A DNA stretch of 64,000 bases from Thamnaconus septentrionalis. Taxonomy: Eukaryota > Chordata > Actinopteri > Tetraodontiformes > Monacanthidae. The notes beneath the pieces are model-generated. The model made no database searches. It was not told the origin of the DNA and saw only the letters and a list, made by a program, of their open reading frames with translations. The first letter of the stretch is position 1. The number at the start of each line of letters is the position of its first letter. The stretch spans positions 11,741,501-11,805,500 of the forward strand of contig CM020513.1 in the NCBI GenBank assembly GCA_009823395.1, in the 5' to 3' direction. The translations under genes and the position numbers were made by a program. Below, in pieces: positions 1 through 21,335 of this stretch.

Positions 1-2161
1 GCTGGCAGCCTTGTTTTGTTGTCCTTGAATGACCGATTCCCACAGCTTGTGCGCCGATGACATCATCGCCCTCCGCGGCACGCGGGAGTTGTGCACTCAG
101 CAACGTGGAAGCCACTTTGCATCTTTGATTCTAAGCGGGAGGGTTGCGGGCTGCAAGGGAGAGTGGGTGGGGGCAGTGGGGGGGGGGTTACGGGCACCCG
201 TAAACCTGCGTGGAAACATAAACGGCCAGAAGTCTTCTAGAGGCCCTCATGTGGTCGCACTTGTTTAGGCTCGTGCTAAATAAACCGGCGCATCGCCCCC
301 TTGTTTGTGTGCCAGAAGAGAAAATGATTCCGATTCTCGCTCCTCGTTTTCCTTCCTGGAAGACAAGGTCGCCCGTCGCCGGCTCTGACTCGCAGCAGCG
401 ACACCCAGCCAAAGAGTTTCTTCTGACTTGCGATTTAAGAACTATTTGTACTGTCTGGAAAAGGCACACATTTGAATTCCTGACTTTGGTCACTGCACAG
501 CTGCAGACTTAAAGAGCTCAATTCAGCCGAGTAAACAGCAGTCATGCATATAAATAAGCCCCAGCTTCTTCTTTTTTCTCCCCCCACGGAATTTAATTGG
601 ACGGTAATTCCAAGAACATCACATTTAATTCAACAACAACAACAACAACAACAACATCCCCACAACAAATAGAAGTGAAATTCTCGTTGCCACATTGATT
701 TAATTACGCTGACAGCGCGGGGCGTAACCCGCTACGTCTCTCGAACGGATCTGCAGGGCTCGGCTGCTCTCCTTGGTAGGTGGTCTGCGTGTGAAAGGTG
801 TAAAAGCTCTTCATTCAAGATGTACGTCGGGGGGGGTTTCGGACGCGATGCCAAAGAAAACCTGGAAGAGTTTTGGTGCCGCGCACGAGCGCTGGAAATA
901 GCCGCAGAGCAAAGGGCCCCGCGTGGCTCTCGCACGGTCGCTTTACCGCGGGAGCGCAAACACGCTGGTAAAAGTCGAGGCCGGCGGCGGCGGCGAGCCT
1001 GTGTTTACTGCACACAGCAGGTGAGCAGCTGATGGAAAACACAGAATAAAATACTAACTTTTACAGGGATGCTTTCAGAAAGAAGGGAGAAAAGCAAAAT
1101 AACCTCAGTCACCCTTGTTTTTTTTTTACTTTGCACACTCCCCCCAAAACAGACCTCTGCATGTGTGTGTGTGTGAGTTAGAATTAGGTTACTGTATAAT
1201 CTCCTCCACAAAAAGAGCCACTATTCTAACTGGAAGCACCTGAACACACACCGGGCTGACGGTGCGCTCTTTGCCCCGCCGGGGGAGGGGAGAGAACGAG
1301 GGAGGGAGGAGGAAAAAAAAAGAAGGAGAGAAATAAGAAGGCCAAACATTGGTGGGACTGTCAGAAGGGAGGGGCAGCTTGTCAGGGGGCCCAAATACCC
1401 GGGACCCTGCCCATATGTGGTGATGTGGTCAGGGGGCTTAGGGGGCCGGCAGGGGCGACACTCATTCCTAATTGGCAGGGGATCATTAGGGAGCGTCTGG
1501 CATCTGTTCAAACATTTAGAAATGTTCACAACCACCACCAACCTGTTTCTAAAGGCAGATTGAATACACATCAGGCTCGTGCTAGTAGTGGGAGAAAAAA
1601 AAGAAAAATAATAAGCACCACTTCTAAGCTGTGACTGTTAAGATGCAGGAGACCTCAGCCATGGTTGCAAGTTGAGAGGATCGCAGAGAAACGCCCCCCC
1701 CCCACCCCTCTTCAAATCTAAGTCCTCATAACATCCTGTGGAGAGACTGCAGACAAAACAGGCTGTGAACCCACCCACAGGACACAGTGTACCAGCAGAA
1801 CGAAGTGGAGTCATGCAGCAGAGGTCTGCAAGCTCGACGGACAAACGCACCACCTGCTGGACGAAAGGGGGAATTCCATCTACGGCAGAATGATCTATTA
1901 AAATAAAGAAAAACATTTCTCTCTCTCTGGTCTGCAAATGAACTCCCGAAAAGTGCGGCATTCTCGGTTTTTTTTGTTTTTTTCAGAAAAGTTGTGCTAA
2001 AAAAAGAAGGTTTGGAAAATCAGCCCTTTGTGACATCAGAAAGGGCACCAACCAACTCCACCAGGTTAGTGACAACAGCGCAAGTAGTTGTGAGCCTGCT
2101 CCACTGCAGTCTCCATGGAGGAAGAGGAAAAACAGAAGAATAGAAGATGTGAAAATGTCTG

Positions 2162-2194
2162 CTGCACTGCACTGCACTGCACTGCACTGCACTG
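2162..2194. repeat. (TGCAC)n pentanucleotide microsatellite
   Basis: About six perfect tandem copies of a five-base unit inside OTUD7A intron 8. Confidence 0.9.
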
Positions 2195-2964
2195 AACACA
2201 ACAGCTACAGTTTAGCTTTACGGGCCTCGGCATAGGAGAAGAGAAGGTGCGAGGAGGGAGAGGAGGAAGAAGACGGAGAGAGGAAGCAGGAAGCGGCACG
2301 CTCTGGTGTTATTTTAGAGCGGAAAACAGAGACAAAGTTGGCTCGCTGCCCACGCTGATGACAAGCGAGTTCCGCCCACTGAGTCAGATACGCTGCGACT
2401 ACTGAGGCCGGTTGTCAAGGAGATCCTCGGCCGTCTGCTAACTGAAGGAAACCCCGTGCGAGGACGGCGCTGCCATTGAGCGACGTGAGCCCGCCGTGGG
2501 AAGAACCGGGCATCGCAGAGCGGGCAAGACGAGGGCAGGAAGATAGGAAGGAGAAGGGAGGGGAAAAAAAACAAAACTCTTCAGTGGTCAAAAGTCTCTG
2601 GACGCCAGAACAGAAGTGCTTTTCAGAGGGAGCGACACGCAGCAACATATGGAGCTGGGTGTTATTTGGTAAAAGAGATACAATAGAATAGAATAGAGGA
2701 AGCAGCCACCCACTGCATGAACTGGTGGTGGGGCAGAGGAAGGACGGGGAGGGGTGAGTGGAGTGATGTCACACATGCATGCACTCTGCACTTCACACCC
2801 TGCAAAAGACTGTTAACTTCAATACCACTGGCTATTTGTCACTTTTTTTTTCCATTTTACTATTTATTGCCTCTCATTCTGCATTTCAATTCTTCTCTCA
2901 CTCTCTAAATCAAATCAGCTCTTTAATCAGTTCAGTTCTTTTATGAACTGATTTGCTGAAAGCA

Positions 2965-2985
2965 CTATCTATCTATGTATGTATG

Positions 2986-3020
<35 letters not shown>

Positions 3021-3049
3021 ATCTATCCATCTATCTATCCATCTATCTA
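2965..3049. repeat. (CTAT)n microsatellite
   Basis: About 21 tetranucleotide units with GTAT and CCAT variants; in OTUD7A intron 8. Confidence 0.95.
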
Positions 3050-3183
3050 AATGCTGGGTCGAGTCAAAAAGGAAGGCGCCCGCTGTCCACCCTCCGTCTC
3101 AAGATGGGCTCCTCCCCCCTGGCTCCCCGCTGCCAAGCGGCCCGCTTTAATAATGGATCACAGGTAATTAGACCGCCGTCTCA

Positions 3184-12759
<9,576 letters not shown>

Positions 12760-12898
12760 GTGATCATGTGTGTGCGCTGCCCAAGGTGCAGCGGTGGCCT
12801 TGGTGGACGCCAGCCTTCACGTTCTCATCTGGGAACCAGAGGGAGAAACACAAGACGATGGTCAACGTTCAGCACAGTCGCTCAAAAGACTCCTCTCC

Positions 12899-12953
12899 TT
12901 TATTTATTTATTTATTCATTCATTCATTCATTCACTCATTTATTTATTTTTTT
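12899..12953. repeat. (ATTT)n/(ATTC)n microsatellite
   Basis: A tetranucleotide array switching from TTTA to TTCA units and back. Confidence 0.93.
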
Positions 12954-13464
12954 ACCTTGGTGCGATCAGCCCTCTTGCACTAACCGGTTGGACAGTAACA
13001 ACAAGTAATTTATTTACAAAATGAAAACAATGGTAATCAGTAACTGTAATTAAATTACACTTAGTTGTGGAATTATTCATGATAACAATTTTAATTAATA
13101 AAATTGGCAAAAAGAGTGGGGTTCATTCAGCGCTAAATTTAATGTGATTGATTTTGCTGATTGAAAAGATAATAGGTTATGCTGCCCTGATTTTGCTCCT
13201 CAAAATGACCTCACAGTAGAAAGAGGTTCTGAAGTTTGACCTTGTGGCTGTTATTTTTTGCTGTCGTTGTTGTTTTGAGGACTGCTTGAAGCTCAACACT
13301 GTCAGGTTTAGACATATAATCAAAATTTTGAATAACAAATCAAATGCCATCAAATCTAATCAGCTACATTACTTTGATCAAGCAATTGAAATAGTTACAC
13401 GACTATTACATTTTCAACAGGGTAACCTGTAAATGATATTAACAGAGTAATCTCCCCAACACTG

Positions 13465-13980
13465 CGAGTGAAGCTGCGACGGGCACTTCCTGTGCACGCT
13501 GGTCTCTGCTCTCGGCCAGGCAGCACTCATAATAAACATCAAGGGTTCGGGTTAGCAGCCAACGGAAGTGGCACGGTGACAATCACCGACACCTTTGGCC
13601 GGCTGCCTACGATCACAACAACACTCTTCCTGCCGCCGAGCGTCAACGACAGGCTTTCTGGCCACGTTCCAACCTCGGCACCCAGAGCCGGACGCGGCCA
13701 GGACGAGAGGCCTGGCGACTCAGCGTGCCGGTTATTTCACGCCATCCTGCGACTGGAGACTCGGCCCCCTAATGATCAACAAATACCGCCGCGCCGGGTC
13801 ATAAACAACACTAACAAGGCGGCCTCCTTCAGTGCGCGGGAAGACAAACGAGCTTGCGCGGTGACGGGGAAGAAGCACGCACCCACAAGGACGGCAGCTG
13901 CGACAGCGGAGCCTCTGTTCCCTGGGACGAAGGTTCGCCACCGCCGCCGCCGGCTCAGGCCTGACCTTTGACCCGAGTAG
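13465..13980 (-). promoter_or_regulatory. CpG-rich segment, candidate OTUD7A promoter region
   Basis: CpG is visibly dense over about 500 bp (GCCGCCGCCGG, GCCGCGCCGGG, ACGCGGCC), in contrast to AT-rich flanks. It starts about 0.65 kb upstream of the putative acceptor of OTUD7A coding exon 1. No TATA box or mapped start is visible; the promoter role is inferred from base composition and position. Confidence 0.35.
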
Positions 13981-14107
13981 GAGGAGAGAGAGAGAGCCGG
14001 CTGGAGATGCTCAGATGCTCTGCCCACACCTCTGTTGCCTGGTCACGTGACACGAGTAGCTGTTGCGAAAGCGGAGGCGTCTGTACGGAGAGCCTGCTCA
14101 CTCCTCG

Positions 14108-14290
14108 TTAAAGGCCCAGTGTGTAAAACTAACACTGCGTTTGGATTTTAGGGCTCCGTCAAGCGGTCTTACTTCAATAATGATGCCGCAAGATGGCAGC
14201 TAACTAGGAGCGAGACCCTTATTGCTATACGTATATTCTTAAATATATGAGAATGGTTCTGAGGCTTTTATGTGTGAGACTGATTATGGC
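14108..14290. mobile_element. Second, incomplete MITE of the 9424-9748 family
   Basis: The left end GTTAAAGGCCCAGTGTGTAA matches the terminal inverted repeat of the first element, and AAGATGGCAGCTAACTAGGA at about 14195 matches its interior in reverse. I cannot see the partner terminus, so the right end is a guess. Confidence 0.6.
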
Positions 14291-15733
14291 AGGACATCCC
14301 CACTTGCAACCCACTGGGCACTGGGAACCCAAATCCTGGATGTGAACTTGGGAATTTTCTAACACTTTATTCATATTATAGCATATTAGTCATTTCTAAA
14401 GTGATTACATTTGGATAATTTGTTAATGGATCAAAAACGGCGATTACTGCGAAGCGGCATGCATCGAATCTTTATTTCTCAATGACCTACAGATGACAAA
14501 AAAAAAAGCCAAATTTTCAATTATAGTCCTTTTGTTGAGCCATTGCATCAATTCAAAAGAATTGAAATAAAAATTTGTTCAGAAAAAAAAATCATTTAAA
14601 AACCTATTTATAGTGTCATCTAAATGAAGTGCTGCCTTCCAATTGGAACTCCTCTGCTTGGAGCGAGGTCCAACTACTGAGGCTGAGGTAAATCAGCTGG
14701 ATTACTGTTAGGAGGGCTCACAGGTTATCATGGTGGAGTCCCACTGACTCAGATCTTCTCAAATCTGATTCGTACTGATCGTACTGATCGTACCAACAGT
14801 CTGTTGACGAGGAGCCTGATGTGTTTGATGTAACGAGCTGCTTCTTTTTTTAAGTCGTGACCCTTATTTTCCCTCAAGATAAGCCCTGTTCAGATGGCTT
14901 CCCTGTGGGAGGTAATTATGACTCAGAAACACCCTTGTGCATGTTCTTCTCTCTCGCTGATGTAACACCTTGTGGGCCACAGGAAACTGAGACTGCCCAG
15001 CTTCCTGTTAATCATGATGGCAGCATTTGCATATTTGTCGCACGCACTCTGGCGCAGGTTTTCCACAAATAAAATCCACCGTGGCCGCACGCCGTCACAG
15101 CAGTAAAAATGCTACATTAAAAATAATACAGTTCCGTTCATGATCTGATGATCAAAACCAACTAGAAGTGCGAAGTTTGAACAGCTTGAGAGCTGTTTCC
15201 CCTTTTTAGATGGCTTTTAAAAGTTCTCTGACAAGGCTTTCATACAACTGCAATGCTTTTTGAAAAACTTGAAATTACTTTTAATAGTACTACATTATGT
15301 AAATAGGCACAAAAGCTCAGAGTTGTTCTACTAGTTACACGCACCTGTATGATCACCACATAGAATATAAGACACAGTCACTCACTAAACCACTGAGCCG
15401 TTGTAAGTGATTAAAAGTTTCAAATTCCAATCTAACTCTTCTCTAACAATAGAATGTGTCTCCATTGTCACCAAACTCCAACTCTAGAAATATAAAAGTT
15501 CCACCCTTGTCCCTCTTGGCTGGAAGTAATTCCTTTGTGATGTCACAAAGGGCACTGATGCCTCCTCCTTTTTTGCTCCAGATGTCCTCATAGGTCCACC
15601 AAAGCCGACCCAGCAGTTGCAGGTGGCTGAAAACAGATAGCTAGATATACTGTTTGTCAATCTATTAATCATATAGTGTATTTATTCAACATAGACTGAG
15701 CAAAAGCGCTCCACTCGATTAAAAGCTTGACTC

Positions 15734-15743
15734 AATAATAATA

Positions 15744-15775
<32 letters not shown>

Positions 15776-15800
15776 TAATAATAATAATAATAATGATAAT
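15734..15800. repeat. (AAT)n microsatellite
   Basis: About 22 trinucleotide units with scattered GAT variants. Confidence 0.95.
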
Positions 15801-16039
15801 CACCCTACAACCCTGAGTGTGGGAGATGTGGTGACAGAAATGGATGATTTTGACCTGGCTTGCACTTTGACTTTGCACTGGTTGTCTCACATACTTTCTG
15901 CAGTTTGGCCGCGGGTTGTTGTGAAGCCATCTGATGACCGCGGGACTGTCGGCACCACACGCAGCTCTAGTCCATGGCTTCAGGGGAGGACGGGGAGACA
16001 CTGCCGGGGATGCAGACAACCCTGAAGACACAGACACAC

Positions 16040-16059
16040 AGAGAGAGAGAGAGAGAGAG
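16040..16059. repeat. (GA)n microsatellite
   Basis: A short run of about ten GA units. Confidence 0.9.
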
Positions 16060-19000
16060 TGATGTAAAATAGGGGGTCTTCAATTTCAAATGACTGATTT
16101 AATTTGAAGCTGCTGGGAAACACCCTACTGACACACACCTGCGTCTGCATCAAGTAACATACAAATCAAAAATTACCCTGTAACCGTGGCTTTCATTATG
16201 AGTCGTTGAGAAACTACTGATTTCACAGGCTGGTAATTAAGTGAAAAAAAAAAAAAAGATTATATCGGAAAAGAAATCCAAATTATCTCTTTTGTGAAAA
16301 AAAAGTGCTACAATAAACACAACAGAAGGATTCTGGCCATACCGACACTGCAATGAGGCAAAATGCATTTTGTCATCTGCAGAACGGCTAAGGCTAACAA
16401 GTTCTGCTAGCGGCATCTGTACACGTGAAAGTCCACCTTCTGTCCTCGGATGTAATCAGGTGTTCACAGTCTCACACGAAGACGCAGGTTTGTTTGAGCC
16501 GCCCCCAAACGTCAATGTGGTGAACAAAGTGCAGAACAGCACCTCCATGGTTTTCACACGACCAAATGCAAACAGGCTAATACCGGGTGACGAGGAGACG
16601 GTTGATCCGCTCTGATGCAGTGGAGAGAGATGTGATTATGTGGCTGGTGGAGGCAAATACAACATGCAGTGGACACAGACGCACACACACTCTCACGGAG
16701 TATGCTTTCATTCTAAAAATGTCAATGATAGCCCCTGAAAAGCCAAGCTATCCCTCAATGCAGACGACATCTTGACCTCAGTAAATTCAACCATAGTTCA
16801 ATCATTGTCCTCGTCTTCAAATGATGGGACAACATCAACTAAACTCAGTAAAATGACTAAGTTATGTTTTCTCATTTCAAGCTGAATGAGAAAATATAAC
16901 TTTTGTGACCTGATGCTCTGTAGCTGTATTTAACTTGCCTAATGACACTTTGAACAGTACATCAGTCTTGCTCGACCAACAGTCAAATCTCCTTTATGAA
17001 CCACGGGTACGGTACACAAGTGCGTTACTTGACTATTTCCATTGTGTAGCTTCGTCTCGTTTCGTTTTCAACAGCTGCTTCCCCTGCACTGCGGGTCAAG
17101 AGGGTTGCTGGACTCCATCTATCCCAACTGTCATCGGGTACAGGTGAAGTTCACCCTGGACAAGTCAGTAGCTTGTCACAGAGCCACACAGAAACGCAAA
17201 ATACATTTATTTATTTTTTTTGCGTTTGTTGTCTCATGAATCAATGTAAAGCATAGAGTACATTTCCCGCTGATGAACTGTTTCCTTCCTCCTTTGGATT
17301 TAGTCCACGATTTGGAAATCGAAGGAATAAATTTGGAAGGTGATTGAACAAACAACTCACATTTGTTAGCGCTATTTTAGCCAGCTTGCGAAGCTGCTAA
17401 ACCGCCAATGTGGCTCACCGCTAAAGGCCTTTAGCTCCATTTTTAACTGTTCTTGAGTAAGTAATGAGAACGTCATCCAGTTGTGTTAAAACCGCTACCA
17501 CACTAGCATCAACGCGAATGTCTTTAGCAGCAGCTGATGTTTATGACTTGTAGCAGCTGCTTCTTCATGGCATCACCCCGTGTTTTTAGAGCAGCCCACA
17601 CTGGCCACTTCTGTCTTTCCTCACAACTTGAATACACCATTCCTCCCACTTCTTCATGTGTGAGAAGAAGTTGACTGGCTATGGTGCCCGTGGAGAAAGA
17701 TGACTGATGACTGAAAACGCTGCCTACTGTAGGTCAGTGAGGTGGGTGGGTGAAATTCTTCAAGTTTCTTCTCAACATTTCTGTAATAGTTGCCACTTCC
17801 TCATTTTCAAACTGAGTAGGTTGTTTTTTTTTCTTTTGGCCTTTTAAGAATTTAAATTTAGTAGCATGAACATTTCAACACCTGGTGATTAGTCAGTGTC
17901 AGAGTGTGTCTGCTGCCACAGTATTACGGTAAAGGTTCTGCTCAAGACTGAAGCTTTGATCCTCTGGTCTCAACGAGTTAAGTCGCTGAGGAGGAAACGC
18001 GTGGCCTTTGCTCACACATTGCGACTCTCTCCTATTCTTGCACAGAAGCGGCGCAGCAGTGGAACAGAGCTACTTGTTCTCTGGTCCGTGTCTCAACTGG
18101 AGCGCTGACCTTTGAAAGCACGGTCCACATCTACACGACGACCGGCGGAGGTCAGCCGGCGAACATCGGCAGGCGGAGACGTCGCAGCGGTTTAGTCTGA
18201 AAACCTTAAAGTACTTTATTTGGAGCGCCGCGTAGAATCAGCCCTTAGAAATGAGACGCATGTTTGCCTGCCGCCCTGCTGAGAGAGGAAAACCGCTGCT
18301 TTCAGTAGATTAAAAAGACAGAAACATGTCTGTTGTGAATTCCTCCTCAGCTCCTCTGCTCTCACTGCTGCCCCCATGGGGTGGAGAGGCCAGTTCACCT
18401 TGAAGGCGGACATTTAATGTTCATTTCAATCACCTGTGGTCATCAGTCTGGCACAGGTGGTAAAGCTCTGCTTCTTCCCTCTTAGTTTCTACTGGCACGT
18501 GTTCCATTCACAGTGAGCTGGTTTGACCTTGTTGACTTTGTTTGAAAATTAAAGTTTTGGTATTTTATTTAACCTGTAGATTATTTAAGTTATTGTCATT
18601 TGATTACCTTATTTGAGCTTATTTCAATTCATCCCGACAATGCAATTTTTTTCTATTTTACTCTTCTGAACCAGATCCTTCATAATGTGACTTTATGTTG
18701 GTCAATTCTTTAGTTCTCAATACAATCGTCCAATCCATATACTCAATACATCTACAATCCACAAGCCAGTGCACACAGTTTTCATTCTAATATCATTCAA
18801 TCAGCGGTTTGTCTGTTCATACTGAGTTAAAATACCTGCGTGTTGTCCGGAGCTTCTTTCTCTCCAAGAAGAAACAGCAGCAGTGAACTCGGCCGGTAAG
18901 AACGACGACAGCTACGTCTAACCCCCACATCAACAATAATTGAATGCAAAACCATAAGACAATATTCACTGTAACACTACCAACCCTGCTCCCCTCCCAC

Positions 19001-20875
19001 CACTTCCTTTTTGTCATCAACACCATTTGCGCCCTCTCTACTTAAGAGGAAAAAAAGCAACAACAAAGCAGCTGGCCGATTACAAAACGTGCTGCAACAA
19101 TCGTGGCAAATATGATGCGCAGGCCGTTTCCTATCAAACACGCGCTCGTCTGAGAAGCGGCACTTTGTGTTTTTCCACATTCTGGTCGCTCCGTGATGCG
19201 CAACACAGTGTTGTCGACGTTTTTCGCAAGAAATAGGATAAGTTATAGCCGAGATAATTGTCTCCATAGTGAGCGGTGATCGCCCACGTCCGAGGCAGAC
19301 ACACACACAGCGGGTGGGAGGTGAACATACTGCACAAACCCGCGCTCCTCTCCTCGCACAGCATCTCCTCCACGTCTGGGAAATGCAGCAGGGTTCACGG
19401 CAGCCGGTACATCTAGAGGCGTACGAACGCCACTTAGAGTTCCACACACTGAAAACTTGAGTTTGTCAGCATCCAACGCAAAACGACAATGCCAAAAAAA
19501 TGTTGTTCAAGTCACTTTGTACCTCTCAGTCAGAAGGTTTCACACTTACTATTGTCTTACTATTCCATGTTACTGGATGCCACACAATCAACCACACACA
19601 GCCACAGTCGGAATAGCAGCCACAAGGCAAGATGAGAAATTCTCTCTGCTGTGCATCACTGTGAAAAACTTTCAGTGAACTGCAACATTTAACACATCAC
19701 AGGTTGTTAATGAACCTAATGCAAAAACCTGGCAACTCCTGAGACGACTGAGCTTAATGCAGTTGTGCCGTTGGCTCAGAGATCCTTGTGGGTTTGCCAG
19801 CCAACGTGTCCAAATGTAAACACTATGAACATTTTGGCCCCAATAAAAAAATGTGAGCATAATTACTGCCAAATACATTTATTAATAACAAAATGAAAGA
19901 CTTTAAATTCACCTTTCTAAAAGCTTTCTGGATGTATTGTTTTCAATGCAAGTTCCATTCAAATGTTGCGTCCGCCACCTTTAAATATCTTCAGGGTTTT
20001 TTTCTATCTTTATATTCCAGGAGCCTCCTAAGTTCTCTTTTATTTACAGTCTTCATATTCGTGTTCCATCCCCAAAATCCTCCAAATGTATGCATGTAAC
20101 AGCTGTCACATCGGCAAGGCTGGTTATTCTGACCAAAACAACAGAGAATGACAATTAGATATAAAATATGAAAACTGCACTAGATTTAAATATTAAACTG
20201 CTGGAACATGACATTATTTTTTACTTGGAGTTCAGTGGAGTCGAGGGCGGCTTGTTTAGCTGGAAGAAGCCATGCACACAAAAAATCCATCCGGTCATTT
20301 TCGTCACAGCAGCCCACTATACAAAGTGTTTAGTAGACAACTGATGTGACATTTTAATTTAAGAGGTTGCGTTCACGACCTCACACTAGGATGCACTATA
20401 TATTGACAAATCAATGCAACCTTTGAATCCTGAAAGTCTGCTTGACGAATCAGCGGCATGAGACCCATCCAGCAAAAGGAGGGCGGAACACTCAGAACTT
20501 GAACCCAAATGAAGTTGTTCAGACCTCGATCAGTTTGATTCCTCCTCCGCCGGGCGGAATTTCCCTTTTCTTTTTTTTTTTGTCAAGGGCGAATGTGGAA
20601 TAAAGCGTCACATTTGATTTGAGTGAGCCGTTCCGCTGGGCCGACCGTATCACCGGCCTGTTAGCTGACCTGCTGCCGTCAGGGCACAGCTGTGTTAAGC
20701 ACCAGTGAGCGACCAGCCTGCCTAACCCTGACTCCTGTCTCTGGAGCGTGTGAGCAGAAAACGTTCACCGCTGCGTGTTTCCATACGAACAACGGATGAT
20801 TTTAGCGTACGGTCAGGGCTTGAGTCTTAAATGCCTTCAACATGAAGCCTCAAAACACACAGGAGAGCTCATTCG

Positions 20876-21335
20876 TCACATGCTACCATACTAAAAAAAA
20901 AAATAAGTGGGGGGGAGAGGGATTTAATAACACGTAATTACATGAAAGTTTCAAATTATTTTACGTGATCATTTTCACGTTTTTACACGAAACTATCACA
21001 TTATTTGGTGAAACTTTCCTGTTTTTACATGATAATGTTCATGTTATTTCATGATAACAAGTCAAAACAAAAAAAAAGAAAAGGCACCGTCTTTTCATGC
21101 GTCTCCAACTAAACTGCCACGTGTCCCATTGAGCTCCAGCCACTTCGCCATGGCTCAAAATGTGGATTCTTGTTTCGTTTGGTTTTGATTCTTAATCATG
21201 AAATAATGTTAAAAAAAAAAAAAAATTCTCCCATAAAATGTGAAACATTCACAAAATAATGTGATCATTTCATGGCATCACATGAAAATTAGCACGTAAA
21301 AACGAAAAAGTTTACTTAGTATGTGATACTGAGCG
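20876..21335. mobile_element. Degenerate foldback (palindromic) element
   Basis: The left border CACATGCTACCATACTAA and the right border, reverse-complemented (TATCACATACTAAGTAAA), are imperfect inverted repeats. Between them short blocks on the theme CACGTAAAAAC / TTTCATGTGATNATTTTCA recur in both orientations, so the segment can fold on itself. No coding capacity. Borders are approximate. Confidence 0.5.

Larger units (their letters stand above)
12829..20875. other. Upstream flank of OTUD7A without protein genes
   Basis: No open frame here has splice support or similarity I recognise. It contains (ATTT/ATTC)n at 12899-12953, a CpG-rich segment at 13465-13980, a MITE relative at 14108-14290, a copy of the TTTGTGATGTCACAAA repeat at 15532-15553, (AAT)n at 15734-15800 and (GA)n at 16040-16059. 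Non-coding 5' exons of OTUD7A may lie here; I cannot place them. Confidence 0.65.
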
